A stretch of DNA of 64,000 bases, from contig NZ_CP060828.1 in NCBI RefSeq assembly GCF_014489635.1, positions 8,358,001-8,422,000 of the forward strand, given 5' to 3'. Below, piece by piece: positions 17,284 through 24,914 of this stretch. The position numbers and the translations under genes are program-made. Within the stretch, counting starts at the first letter, position 1; each line of letters starts with the position of its first letter. The notes under the pieces were generated by a model, which saw only the letters and a program-made list of their open reading frames with translations, was not told where the DNA came from and did not search any database. Source of the DNA: Streptomyces roseirectus. Its GTDB lineage: Bacteria; Actinomycetota; Actinomycetes; Streptomycetales; Streptomycetaceae.

Positions 17284-17588
17284 GAGGGCTCCTCCAGCGC
17301 CTGGAGACGGGCCCGCAACTCGGCGTTCTCGCGGGCGAGTTCGTCACGGCGGGCCCTCGTGGACAGCGCCGGGTCGTCCTCCCACCAGTCGATGCCCATC
17401 TCCTTCGCCTTGTCGACGGAGACGACGACCAGGCGGAGCTTGACGGTGAGGAGTTCGATGTCCAGGAGGTTGATCCGGATGTCGCCCGCGATGACGACTC
17501 CCTTGTCCAGGACGCGCTCCAGGATGTCGGCGAGGTTGGCGCCGCCGTTGTTGCCGTAGGGCTCCGGGAGCCGGCTCGGCATACTCAC
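17280..17588 (-). CDS. gvpJ: Gas vesicle protein GvpJ
   Basis: This 102-residue protein has a GvpA-like core: ANLADILERVLDKGVVIAGD and IRINLLDIELLTVKLRLVVV. After the core it extends into a charged helical tail (RARRDELARENAELRARLQA) that could form a coiled coil. GvpJ is thought to initiate shell assembly or form the conical tips. The start is the GTG at 17588 overlapping gvpZ; an ATG two codons later is also possible. Confidence 0.9.
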   Translation of the reverse strand: MSMPSRLPEPYGNNGGANLADILERVLDKGVVIAGDIRINLLDIELLTVKLRLVVVSVDKAKEMGIDWWEDDPALSTRARRDELARENAELRARLQALEEPS

Positions 17589-18658
17589 GCCCGGCTCCGG
17601 GCACCGGCGGGCTCGGTGTCGTCCGTGTCTTCGGCGGTCTCGGCGGTCTCGACGTCCTCGACGTCCTCGACGTCCTCGACGTCCTCGACGTCCTCGACGT
17701 CCTCGACGTCGTCCGCGGGCTCCTCGTCGTACTCGTCCTCGGCGACGTCCTCGCCCTCGTCGTCATCCTCATAGGCGGCGTCGGTCTCGTCGTACTCCGG
17801 GTCCTCCGTCTCCTCGATCTCGTCCTCCTCCTGCGCGAGGGCGTCCTCGTGGGTGACGGTGACCTCGCCGTCGTGGATCTCGCCGCGCCAGCCATCCTCG
17901 GCCTCCCCCTTGAGGGTGATGAAGCGGGCGTAGTTCTTGAGGTCGAGGCGGGCGCGGCGGCCCTGGGCGCGCCAGAGGTTGCCGGTGCGCTCGAAGAGAC
18001 CCGCGGGGTAGTACTCGATGACCAGCAGGACACGGGTGAGGTTGTCGGCGAGGCGGTGGAAGGTGACCGCGCCCTTGGTGGTGCCCTTGGCGCCCTGGGA
18101 GGTCCAGGCGATCCGCTCGTCCGGCACCTGCTCGGTGGTGCGCGCCTGCCAACTGCGGCTGGACCAGAAGACCTTGAGGCGCCAGTCGGAGCGGGTGTCG
18201 TCCGCGCGGTCGGCGCTCCTGACGCCCTTCGCGAAGGAGCCGAAGTCCTGGAAGCGGGTCCACTGGTCGTAGGCGGTGCGCACGGGGACGCCGACGTCGA
18301 TGTGCTCCATCACGACCGTCGGCTTCTTGCCCGCCGCCCCCTTGCTCTTCCCCTTGCCCTTGGCGCCGATCCCCTTGAGGGCTTCCTTCACGTTGTCCTT
18401 GGCGCGGTGCGCGCCGACTTCCAGCGCGGTGCGCAACGGGCCCTTGCCCTCGGCGAGTTTGCGCCCGCCGTCGAGCGCGAGGCGGGCGAAGCCGGGGCTG
18501 TTGCCGGACGCGATGTCGTCCAGCTTGACCGTGGTCTCGCCGAGTTTGTGGCCGACGCCGACCAGCAGCCGCTGGGCCTGGGCCGCGGCGTAGTCGCGCA
18601 GTTCGGCCTTGAGGCGGTCGGCGGCCTCGCCGTGCAGCGGGCCGAGGCTCTGGCTCAT
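17585..18658 (-). CDS. gvpZ: Gas vesicle cluster protein GvpZ, SRPBCC fold
   Basis: This 357-residue protein is found in this position in Streptomyces gvp clusters. The middle (about residues 110-260) is a START/SRPBCC polyketide-cyclase-like domain: VVMEHIDVGVPVRTAYDQWT, FQDFGSFAKGVRS, then a C-terminal helix with GLFERTGNLWRAQGRRARLD. The N-terminal 110 residues are Lys/Ala-rich. The last 90 residues are strongly acidic and end in a run of the tripeptide DVE encoded by a 9-bp tandem repeat. No enzymatic activity is established; lipid-like or scaffold binding in vesicle assembly is inferred. Confidence 0.85.
   Translation of the reverse strand: MSQSLGPLHGEAADRLKAELRDYAAAQAQRLLVGVGHKLGETTVKLDDIASGNSPGFARLALDGGRKLAEGKGPLRTALEVGAHRAKDNVKEALKGIGAKGKGKSKGAAGKKPTVVMEHIDVGVPVRTAYDQWTRFQDFGSFAKGVRSADRADDTRSDWRLKVFWSSRSWQARTTEQVPDERIAWTSQGAKGTTKGAVTFHRLADNLTRVLLVIEYYPAGLFERTGNLWRAQGRRARLDLKNYARFITLKGEAEDGWRGEIHDGEVTVTHEDALAQEEDEIEETEDPEYDETDAAYEDDDEGEDVAEDEYDEEPADDVEDVEDVEDVEDVEDVEDVETAETAEDTDDTEPAGARSRA
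17651..17704. repeat. 9-bp tandem repeat in gvpZ, six perfect copies
   Basis: The unit GACGTCCTC is repeated six times without change and is followed by an altered copy (GACGTCGTC). It encodes the alternating acidic EDV/DVE tail of GvpZ in frame. Copy number is likely to vary between strains by slippage without breaking the frame. Confidence 0.9.
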
Positions 18659-19239
18659 CGCTCCCCGCCCTTCTGGGAGGCCCGCTGCTTCGCGCCGTGC
18701 GCCGTCTTCTTCGCGGTGCGCGCGGGCGAGGCGGTCTTCTGCGCGGCCGTCTTCTGCGCGGCTGTCTTCTGCGCGCCGGCCGTCTTCCCCGCGCCGGCCG
18801 TCTTCTTCGCGGTGCCGGACGCGGACGGTGTCTTCGAACTCGCCTTCTTCCGGGGCGACTCGGTCAGCTCGCGCGCCGCCTCGTCGTCGTCCCCCTCTGC
18901 TTCGGGCTCCGTCTCGGGCACGATCCCGTCCAGCCGGTCGCGCACCTGGGCCGTACGCCCGTGCAGGCGGCCCGCGAGCGAGTCCAGTTGGCGTTCCACG
19001 ACCGCGCCGGTCGCGGCGCGGCCGACACCCCGCAGGTCCTCGCGGAGCTGATCGCCGATCTCCTTGAACTGCGGGTTGTCACGCAGTTGGTGGGACAGCG
19101 TCTCGGCGAGGGCCTTCGGGGTCAGGTTCAGCCGCTTGCCGGCCACCACGGAGCCGACGGCGAGCGCCAGCTTCAACTTCCTTGTGCGGCCGAGGAGATA
19201 ACCGGCCCCGATCGCGAGGCCCATAGCCGTTCGGTTCAT
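18655..19239 (-). CDS. gvpY: Gas vesicle cluster protein GvpY, Lys/Ala-rich
   Basis: This 194-residue protein has an N-terminal glycine-rich hydrophobic stretch (TAMGLAIGAGYLLGRTRKLK), a helical middle part, and a basic low-complexity C-terminal tail. The tail contains imperfect repeats of AAQKT and KTAGA, similar to histone H1-like tails of actinobacterial nucleoid proteins. It overlaps gvpZ and gvpG by 4 nt each. It pairs well with the acidic tail of GvpZ, which suggests that the two proteins interact through opposite charges. No biochemical role is known to me. Confidence 0.82.
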   Translation of the reverse strand: MNRTAMGLAIGAGYLLGRTRKLKLALAVGSVVAGKRLNLTPKALAETLSHQLRDNPQFKEIGDQLREDLRGVGRAATGAVVERQLDSLAGRLHGRTAQVRDRLDGIVPETEPEAEGDDDEAARELTESPRKKASSKTPSASGTAKKTAGAGKTAGAQKTAAQKTAAQKTASPARTAKKTAHGAKQRASQKGGER

Positions 19240-19487
19240 CGTGTCGTCCCGTCGCCTGTCGCCGTACTCGTCTCCAGCCGGTCGAGGAGTTCGTCCTCCG
19301 CCCGGTCGAATTCCTCCGCCGTGATCTCACCGTCCGTCAGAAGCTGTTCGAGGCGGGCCAGTTCGGCGCGGATCGCGGCCGGGTCGTAGTAGATCCGCTC
19401 CGCCTCGCGCAGCACCTGCCCGATCACCCACGCGCTGCCGCGCACCGGCGCGAACGGCAGCAGCAGCACCTCCGAGAGCAGCCCCAT
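19236..19487 (-). CDS. gvpG: Gas vesicle protein GvpG
   Basis: This 83-residue protein starts MGLLSEVLLLPFAPVRGSAW and contains the helical ITAEEFDRAEDELLDRLE motif of GvpG, an accessory protein in vesicle assembly. It overlaps gvpY by 4 nt and lies 7 nt downstream of gvpF. Confidence 0.9.
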   Translation of the reverse strand: MGLLSEVLLLPFAPVRGSAWVIGQVLREAERIYYDPAAIRAELARLEQLLTDGEITAEEFDRAEDELLDRLETSTATGDGTTR

Positions 19488-19494
19488 CGGGTCG

Positions 19495-20223
19495 TCACTC
19501 CGGCCCGGGTTCGACGAAGCTGTACGGCGGCAGCGGGCCGTTCAGCCGCACCTCCAGGTGCGCGTGAGTCTTGCGGAACGCCTCCACGGCCTCCGCGAAC
19601 GCCGCCGAGTTGTCCCGGTCGACCAGGAAGGACACGTTGGTCAGCCAGCCCGTCGACTCCGGGCCCGGCGAGGAGGTGGCGGCCAGCGGCTCCAGCGCCT
19701 GGCGCACCGTCGCGGCGTCCTCCGCCTCACGGGCCCGCACGGCGGCCGCGATCATCTCGCCCAGGCGCAGCTTCTGCTCGTAACTCCCGCCGCCCTCCTG
19801 CCGGTTGGCCTCCGCGAGGGCGCGCAGCTCCGGGGTGTCGGCCAGCACCCGGTGCAGCACGGCCTCCTCCAGATGGCTGGCCTTCACGTTGTACTCGACC
19901 TTGTGGTCCAGCGCCCGCAGCCGCTCCCGGTAGTGCTCGGCACGCTGCGCCAGGACCTCGGTGACCGCGCCGTCGTCCGGGGCGACGCTCCCGAACCGCA
20001 TCGGCAGGACACAGCCCTCGGCGCCCGCGACCGCCAGCACCTCCTGGTGGGCGAGCAGGTCGCGCCGCTTGGGCCGCAGCCCCTCGGGCGCGTCGCTGAC
20101 GACCGCCGCCAGCGGGCCCTCGCGCAGCACGCGCACGGTCGTCGGCGGGTCGCCCACCCCCTTGCCGCCCTCGGGCAGGGCCGGATGCGTGCTCGCGGCG
20201 ATGCCGTAGACGTAGGTGCTCAC
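19495..20223 (-). CDS. gvpF: Gas vesicle protein GvpF (GvpL/F family)
   Basis: This 242-residue protein begins MSTYVYGIAASTHPALPEGG and includes VLPMRFGSVAPDDGAVTEVL, VEYNVKASHLEEAVLHRVLA and TNVSFLVDRD, matching the GvpF/L family. It is a paralogue of gvpL in the same operon. GvpF is known to bind GvpA and to sit on the inner gas-facing side of the shell. It overlaps gvpA by 4 nt. Confidence 0.92.
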   Translation of the reverse strand: MSTYVYGIAASTHPALPEGGKGVGDPPTTVRVLREGPLAAVVSDAPEGLRPKRRDLLAHQEVLAVAGAEGCVLPMRFGSVAPDDGAVTEVLAQRAEHYRERLRALDHKVEYNVKASHLEEAVLHRVLADTPELRALAEANRQEGGGSYEQKLRLGEMIAAAVRAREAEDAATVRQALEPLAATSSPGPESTGWLTNVSFLVDRDNSAAFAEAVEAFRKTHAHLEVRLNGPLPPYSFVEPGPE

Positions 20224-20648
20224 TCCTGCTCCTCCTTCCGGCGCGCGGCGGCGGTCTTGCGGCGCGGCCTCGGCTCGCCCTCCTTCTCGTCGCGCTCGTC
20301 ACGGGCCTGCCGGAAGGCGTCCGAGACCGTCTCGGCCGCGCCCGACAGCGCGCCCTTGGACTTGCCGCGCGCCCCCGACTCGGTCATCTCCCCGACCAGG
20401 TCGGGCAGGCCCGGGTTGCGGTGCGGGCCCGCCTCCAGGTCGAGGCGGTTGCACGCCTCGGCGAACCGCAGATAGGTGTCGACGCTGGCCACGACGACCC
20501 GTACGTCGATCTTCAGGATCTCGATACCGACCAGGGAGACCCGCACGAACGCGTCGATCACGAGCCCCCTGTCGAGGACGAGTTCCAGGACGTCGTAGAG
20601 GCCGCTCGTGCCTCCTCCACCGCCGGACTGTGCCGGGACGACGGTCAT
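20220..20648 (-). CDS. gvpA: Gas vesicle shell protein GvpA with C-terminal extension
   Basis: The highly conserved GvpA core is present: SGLYDVLELVLDRGLVIDAF, VRVSLVGIEILKIDVRVVVA and SVDTYLRFAEACNRLDLEAG. The ATG at 20648 (MTVVPAQSGG) is chosen because GAGGAGG lies 10 nt upstream; the in-frame ATG at 20657 is only 1 nt from it. The protein is 142 residues, about twice the classical 70-residue GvpA; the extra half is hydrophilic with a Lys/Arg/Glu-rich end, as is usual for Streptomyces GvpA. It forms the ribbed wall of the vesicle. Confidence 0.93.
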   Translation of the reverse strand: MTVVPAQSGGGGGTSGLYDVLELVLDRGLVIDAFVRVSLVGIEILKIDVRVVVASVDTYLRFAEACNRLDLEAGPHRNPGLPDLVGEMTESGARGKSKGALSGAAETVSDAFRQARDERDEKEGEPRPRRKTAAARRKEEQE

Positions 20649-20694
20649 GTCGGCCATGCCTCCTCGCATGGGGTAGGGACGGGCGTGCGGCGGC

Positions 20695-20982
20695 CTAGCG
20701 GCCGCCGGGCCGATGTGCGTCGGCCCGCCCGCGTTCGTAACGGCGAACGCGCCGGTAGGACGTGAGCCGCCCGTCCGGGTCGAGGTCGACCCGGTAACCC
20801 GCCATCAGACTCATCGTGTCGGGCACCCGGGCGAGTTCGAGCACCTCGATCTCCAACGACCAGCCGTCCTCGGTGCGTTCGAAGGACGACACGGTCTCGG
20901 CGGCCATGCCGGTCAGCTCCGCGAGCTGGGTGCGCGCCTCGCGCAACACCTCCATGGCGCCCGGTCGTTCCTCATCGGCCAT
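20695..20982 (-). CDS. gvpO: Gas vesicle protein GvpO
   Basis: This 95-residue protein is first in the operon. LTGMAAETVSSFERTEDGWS followed by LEIEVLELARVPDTMSLMAG and YRVDLDPDGRLTSYRRVRRY is the GvpO signature. GvpO is an accessory protein required for or enhancing vesicle formation. A 46-nt gap separates it from gvpA. Three copies of a 14-bp repeat lie just upstream of the ATG at 20982. Confidence 0.92.
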   Translation of the reverse strand: MADEERPGAMEVLREARTQLAELTGMAAETVSSFERTEDGWSLEIEVLELARVPDTMSLMAGYRVDLDPDGRLTSYRRVRRYERGRADAHRPGGR

Positions 20983-20993
20983 GCCTGCCGTCC

Positions 20994-21031
20994 CGCGCGT
21001 CTCGTCGAGTGCGTTTCATCCAGTGCGTTTC
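20994..21031. promoter_or_regulatory. Three 14-bp-spaced direct repeats upstream of gvpO
   Basis: On the minus strand the decamer GAAACGCACT occurs at 21022-21031 and 21008-21017, and a degenerate copy GAGACGCGCG occurs at 20994-21003, all exactly 14 nt apart. They lie 12-49 nt before the gvpO start, in the expected promoter or leader region. No GGGTAC box was found here. They may be regulator-binding repeats; the protein is unknown. Confidence 0.45.
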
Positions 21032-21096
21032 GTGAACATCGTGAAGGGCGTGTGCCCGACCCCTGCCGAGTGGCCCGAACTCCCCTGGCCAAACCT

Positions 21097-21990
21097 TCAG
21101 TCGCCCCGCAGCGAGTCCAGCCGTCGGCGTGCCGGGCCCAGGGCCCTGCCCCGCCTCGGCAGGCCCTTCCACGGCCTGCGCCGGGCCTGCTCCAGCGCGT
21201 TCGTCACCGTCCACCTGCGCGGGCCCGCGCCCGGCTCGTCGAGCTGGTCCCACCCGATCGGCACGGCCACCGGGGCACCCGGGCGGGCCCGGACCGTGAA
21301 CGGGGCGACGGCCGTCTGCGCGTACGCGTTGCGCTGCACGTCCAGGTACAGGCGCCCGCCGCGGGCCTGCTTGCGGACGGCCGTGGTGAGCCGGTCCGGC
21401 CGGCCCGCGGCGAGCAGTTCGGCGGTGTCACGGGCGAACGCCCGTACCTCGTCGAAGACTTGGTGACCGTCCAGCGGGACGACGATGTGCACGCCCCGCG
21501 AGCCGGTCGTCATCGGAGCCGACGGGAGGCCCAGGGTGTCGAGGAGTTCCCCGAGCCGGTGCGCCGCGTCCCGGACGGAGGCGAAGTCGCCGTCGTCCGG
21601 CGGGTCCAGGTCGAAGACCATCACGTCCGGGCGGTCGGGGCGGGCGGCGCGCGACAGCCAGCGGTGCAGGGTCAGGCACGCCTGGTCGGTGAGGTAGGCC
21701 AGGGTGGAGCGGTCGTCGCACACGGTGTGCAGGACCGTGCCGCCCTCCTTGTCGACCTCCGCGCGGGGGATCCAACTCGGGTAGTGGTCCGGGGTGTTCT
21801 TCTGCATGAACGTCGGACCGTCCAAACCGTCGGGGTGGCGCTCCAGCATCAACGGGCGGCCCCTGAGGTGGGGCAGCATGAACGACGCGAGCGCGCGGTG
21901 GTACTCGGCGAGGCCGGCCTTCGTGAGCTGCGCGCCGTCGGGGCCGGCCGGGAGGAGGACCTTGTCCGGGCGGTGGATCTCGACGGACAC
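21097..21990 (-). CDS. LigD-type primase-polymerase domain protein (NHEJ)
   Basis: This 297-residue protein is the stand-alone polymerase domain of actinobacterial LigD. It has PLMLERHPDGLDGPTFMQKN near the N-terminus, the metal-binding DLDPPDDGDF near residue 150, and GSRGVHIVVPLDG. The domain adds nucleotides at double-strand breaks during Ku-dependent end joining. No ligase or nuclease domain is attached and no ku gene is seen in the window. It starts at the GTG at 21990, 3 nt after the NDH-2-like gene ends, so the two are co-transcribed. Confidence 0.9.
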   Translation of the reverse strand: MSVEIHRPDKVLLPAGPDGAQLTKAGLAEYHRALASFMLPHLRGRPLMLERHPDGLDGPTFMQKNTPDHYPSWIPRAEVDKEGGTVLHTVCDDRSTLAYLTDQACLTLHRWLSRAARPDRPDVMVFDLDPPDDGDFASVRDAAHRLGELLDTLGLPSAPMTTGSRGVHIVVPLDGHQVFDEVRAFARDTAELLAAGRPDRLTTAVRKQARGGRLYLDVQRNAYAQTAVAPFTVRARPGAPVAVPIGWDQLDEPGAGPRRWTVTNALEQARRRPWKGLPRRGRALGPARRRLDSLRGD

Positions 21991-21993
21991 GGG

Positions 21994-23415
21994 TCACTCC
22001 TTGGCCTGGTCGGGGGTGGGGGCGACGATGGGGGAGGTGGTGTCGGGGGCGGGGGTGGTCTTGGGGGCGTTCTTGGGGCCCGGACCCTTCCCCGCCTCCC
22101 GTTGCTTCTCCGGCTCGCCCGGTACCCGCGCCAGCTCCGGGGATGCCGTGTCCAGGGGGACCGACCAGGAGCGGACGAGGCCCAACTGGACGCTCTGGCG
22201 GGGGAGTACGGCGTCCAGGAGCCAGTCGGCGGCGACGCGGACGCGGTTGCCGGGCATCGCGGCGAGGTGGTAGCCGCGGGTGACGAGACCGGCGGGCAGG
22301 CCGGAGAGGGGCAGGCCCAGCGGGTTCGCCGCGGCCTCGCCGCCGCCCAGGTCCACCACGAAGCCCAAGTCCTTGTGGCGGTACGGACGAAGCGTGCGGG
22401 AGGTGAGCGACGCGGCGACGTTCTCCGCGACCGACTTGCCCTGCCGCCAGGCGTGTTGGGCCGTCATCGCGGTGAACTCGCCCGGACGTTCGACATCCGG
22501 GACGGCCGCGACGTCGCCACAGGCGAACACCTCCGGCCTGCCGGGGACTTGGAGCGTCGGCTCGACCAGGACGCGGCCCCGCTCCAGGGGCAGGCCCAGG
22601 GACTCGGCGAGCGGATCCGGGCGGACGCCCACGCACCACACGAGCGTGCGGGTGGGGACGGACTCGCCGTCCGTCAGCAGGACTCCGTCGCCGGTCGCCT
22701 CCTTCACGGACGTGCCCGTCCGCACCTCCACGCCGCGCTCGCCCAGGACCCGCGTCGCCGTGCGGGACAGGCGTTCGTCCAGCTCCGGGAGGATGCGCGG
22801 GGCGACGTCCACGAGGAGCCAGCGGGTCGTCAGCGCCTCGTGCCGAGGGCGGGCGCGCATCAGGGCGTCCGTGAACAGGCGTCCCTGCGCGGCGACTTCG
22901 GTGCCGGTGTAGCCGGCGCCCACCACCACGAACGTGCACCTCGCCGCCGCGTCGTCCTCGTCCTCCGTCGCCGCGAGCTCCATCTGCCGAGTGATGTGGT
23001 CCCTCAGGTACAGCGCCTCGGGCAGCCCCCGGAAACCGTGCGCGTGCTCGGCGACCCCGGGGACCGGGAGGAGCTTGTTGACACTGCCGACGGCCAGGAC
23101 GAGGCGGTCGTACGGGAGGTGCCCCGTGTTCCCCTCGGGGCCCCGGTAACGCACCGTCCGTCCGTCCAGGTCCACGTGCTCCGCCTGGCCCAGCACCACA
23201 CGGGCGTCCCTCAGAGTGGCGGGCAGCGAGACGGTGATCCGCCTCGGCTCCAGCACCCCCGTCGCCACCTGCGGCAGCAACGGCAGGTACAGGAAGTGGT
23301 CCGTCGGGTTCAGCACGGTCACCTCGGCCCGGCCCCTCGCCGCCCTGGTGAGCTGACGAGCTGCCTGATACCCGGCGAAACCGGCTCCGACGATCACGAT
23401 GCGGGGGCGGCTCAC
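21994..23415 (-). CDS. NDH-2-like FAD-dependent NAD(P)H dehydrogenase
   Basis: This 473-residue flavoprotein has the FAD-binding motif IVIVGAGFAGYQAARQL at the N-terminus, an NAD-binding motif FVVVGAGYTGTEVAAQ near residue 165, and FACGDVAAVPD near residue 310. The layout fits type II NADH:quinone dehydrogenase or a related pyridine nucleotide-disulfide oxidoreductase. The last 50 residues are a Pro/Thr/Lys-rich tail not needed for the fold. The GTG start at 23415 is preceded by AGGAGG. It is upstream of the LigD-type gene. Confidence 0.85.
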   Translation of the reverse strand: MSRPRIVIVGAGFAGYQAARQLTRAARGRAEVTVLNPTDHFLYLPLLPQVATGVLEPRRITVSLPATLRDARVVLGQAEHVDLDGRTVRYRGPEGNTGHLPYDRLVLAVGSVNKLLPVPGVAEHAHGFRGLPEALYLRDHITRQMELAATEDEDDAAARCTFVVVGAGYTGTEVAAQGRLFTDALMRARPRHEALTTRWLLVDVAPRILPELDERLSRTATRVLGERGVEVRTGTSVKEATGDGVLLTDGESVPTRTLVWCVGVRPDPLAESLGLPLERGRVLVEPTLQVPGRPEVFACGDVAAVPDVERPGEFTAMTAQHAWRQGKSVAENVAASLTSRTLRPYRHKDLGFVVDLGGGEAAANPLGLPLSGLPAGLVTRGYHLAAMPGNRVRVAADWLLDAVLPRQSVQLGLVRSWSVPLDTASPELARVPGEPEKQREAGKGPGPKNAPKTTPAPDTTSPIVAPTPDQAKE

Positions 23416-24010
23416 GGTGTGCCTCCTGGGGGTGGTCGGGGTGCGGAGGGGTGGGGCGGGGGGATCGGGGCGGTGGGGCGCCGGGGGAGAGGGAGAGAGA
23501 GCGCGGGGAGTCGGGGTGGGCGGAGGTGGTCAGGGTGACGGGGGCGTTCTGTGGGGCCGGGCCGTTGCGCTTCCGGTGAGGTGCCGGGCCGGGGGTGGAC
23601 GACGTGGTGTCTGGCGCTGGCTCGCGGGGTGCGGGCCGTGGGCTCCGCGACTGGGTGACGCCGAGGCAGCGGGGCCTGCGGAGTTCCGGGCTTCTGGGCT
23701 TCCGGGCGCGGGGTTTCGGCGCGAACCGTGTCACCGGCCCCGGCCACTTGCTCCTGTCCGGCACAGGGCGGGCGCCGACCCGTTCCAGCGCCGGTCGGCT
23801 CGGCCGCCGGCCCCGCCGTGCCCGGGGTTTCCGGGCCTCCTTCCGGCCCCGGAAACCCCGGCCCGCAGCCCTTTCGGCCGTCGGCCTCCCGGACTCCGGT
23901 TCCCCGGTGTCCGGTCCTCCGTCCCCGTCCCCGTCCCCGTCCCCGTCCCTGGCTTCCGGCTCCGCCTCCGCCTCCGCCTCCGCCTCCGGAGCTGTGCCGC
24001 TCGGCCTCGG
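23416..24010. other. Gene-free GC-rich stretch with low-complexity repeats
   Basis: No convincing gene is found in these 595 nt. It holds short tandem repeats: GTCCCC four times plus a variant (23921-23950), and TCCGCC four times plus a variant (23961-23990). Open frames across it are rich in Pro/Arg/Gly and appear to be by-products of GC bias. It contains the 5' leader of the NDH-2-like gene and the 3' end region of the holin-like gene. Confidence 0.5.
23921..23990. repeat. Two adjacent hexanucleotide tandem repeats
   Basis: Four perfect copies of GTCCCC (23921-23944) followed by GTCCCT, then after 10 nt four perfect copies of TCCGCC (23961-23984) followed by TCCGGA. They are simple-sequence expansions in non-coding DNA. 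Confidence 0.85.
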
Positions 24011-24475
24011 TCAGATCGGGCGTTGCCGGGGGTCCGGGGTGCTCTCCGGCTGGGGGGTCGTCATCGGAGGGGACGGGGGGTAGGGGATGCCGGGGCCGCC
24101 GGTCGGCATGGGTCCGCGCAGGGCGTCTTCGCGGGCGCGGTTGCGGAGTTCGGCCTCGGCTTCGGGGGTGGGGCCGGTCGGGTGGTGGGGGCGGGCCGCG
24201 CCGCGCAGCAGGTAGGCGGTGATGCCGAGGACCGCGGACGTGATCAGCGCGGCGGCCCACGCGGGGAGCCCGGCGTCGAGGGCGAGGCCGAGGGCGAACG
24301 CGAGGGCGCCGCCCGCGTACAGGGCGACCGCGCCCGACGCGGCGTACAGCGTGGCCCTGCGGCGCTGCCTGCGGGTCTGCTCGCGAAGTTCCTCGCGGAT
24401 CGTCTCGCGGGCGACCTCCGTCAGCTCCTCGACCAGGTGCTTGTCGAGATGTTCGAGATGGTCCATGCGCTTCAT
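24011..24475 (-). CDS. Holin-like/DUF1469-type membrane protein
   Basis: This 154-residue protein has an N-terminal charged helical region (LDKHLVEELTEVARETIREE), two hydrophobic helices (ATLYAASGAVALYAGGALAF and ALITSAVLGITAYLLRGAAR) and a Pro-rich tail. The layout matches actinobacterial phage-holin-superfamily (DUF1469) membrane proteins, often found with stress genes. The start ATG at 24475 lies 9 nt after a GGGTAC box and has no Shine-Dalgarno sequence, so a leaderless mRNA is likely. No phage genes are nearby, so a lysis role is not implied. Confidence 0.75.
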   Translation of the reverse strand: MKRMDHLEHLDKHLVEELTEVARETIREELREQTRRQRRRATLYAASGAVALYAGGALAFALGLALDAGLPAWAAALITSAVLGITAYLLRGAARPHHPTGPTPEAEAELRNRAREDALRGPMPTGGPGIPYPPSPPMTTPQPESTPDPRQRPI

Positions 24476-24484
24476 GGCCGCCGG

Positions 24485-24509
24485 GTACCCAGAGGGCCGA
24501 CGTCGAACC
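24485..24509 (-). promoter_or_regulatory. Sigma-B-type promoter, leaderless start of holin-like gene
   Basis: On the minus strand GGTT (24506-24509), 15 nt and GGGTAC (24485-24490) are followed by exactly 9 nt and the ATG at 24475. It has the same layout as the promoters at 8116-8140 and 15721-15745. Confidence 0.6.
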
Positions 24510-24914
24510 CCCGCCGGAGGGCCGGCGCCGGGCGAGCCGGCGAGACCGACGAGCAGGGACGCCCGACGGCTGCCCCATCCGTCCGTTCGCCCGCCCGAAG
24601 CCGCCGACCTGCGGTGTCGTCCCACGCCGGGTGAGCCGACGACCGGCTGCGCCGCCCGTGGGGTGCACGGGGGCACGAGCGGCACGTCCGTCCCCGGGGA
24701 CACGGCCGTCGTCGGCACGTCGGCCCGGCCGTCGCCCTCTCCGAGCGAGGCCCGCCCTCCCGGCCACGGAGTGGCTCTCGGCCGTGCCGTCGTCCGGCCG
24801 GTTTGCCGCAGGGCGGCCGGGATACCCGGCGGGCGTCCGCGGCACGTGATGGGCACGCCGGACGGAGCGGGCAGGCCCCACGTGTCGGTCACGTCGTACG
24901 AAGGAGGAGCGGCC
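24510..24914. other. Intergenic region upstream of the hemerythrin gene
   Basis: No gene is supported here. A GTTT (24801-24804), 14 nt and GGGATA (24819-24824) resemble a sigma-B promoter with a one-base change in the -10, and would read towards the hemerythrin gene. AAGGAGGAG at 24901-24909 is the ribosome binding site of that gene. Confidence 0.4.

Noticed and set aside
17651..17713. CRISPR-like array
   Set aside because: The repeat is 9 bp without spacers and lies inside gvpZ. No other regularly spaced repeats with unique spacers were found in the window.
20713..23538. 941-codon open frame on the plus strand
   Set aside because: Antisense to gvpO, the LigD-type and the NDH-2-like genes, all of which have clear family motifs.
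24011..24475. Phage lysis gene or prophage remnant
   Set aside because: Only the holin-like membrane topology suggests this; no integrase, endolysin or structural phage genes are near.
24801..24824. GTTT-N14-GGGATA as the promoter of the hemerythrin gene
   Set aside because: The -10 has a base change at a key position and the distance to the start is about 90 nt; kept only as a remark.
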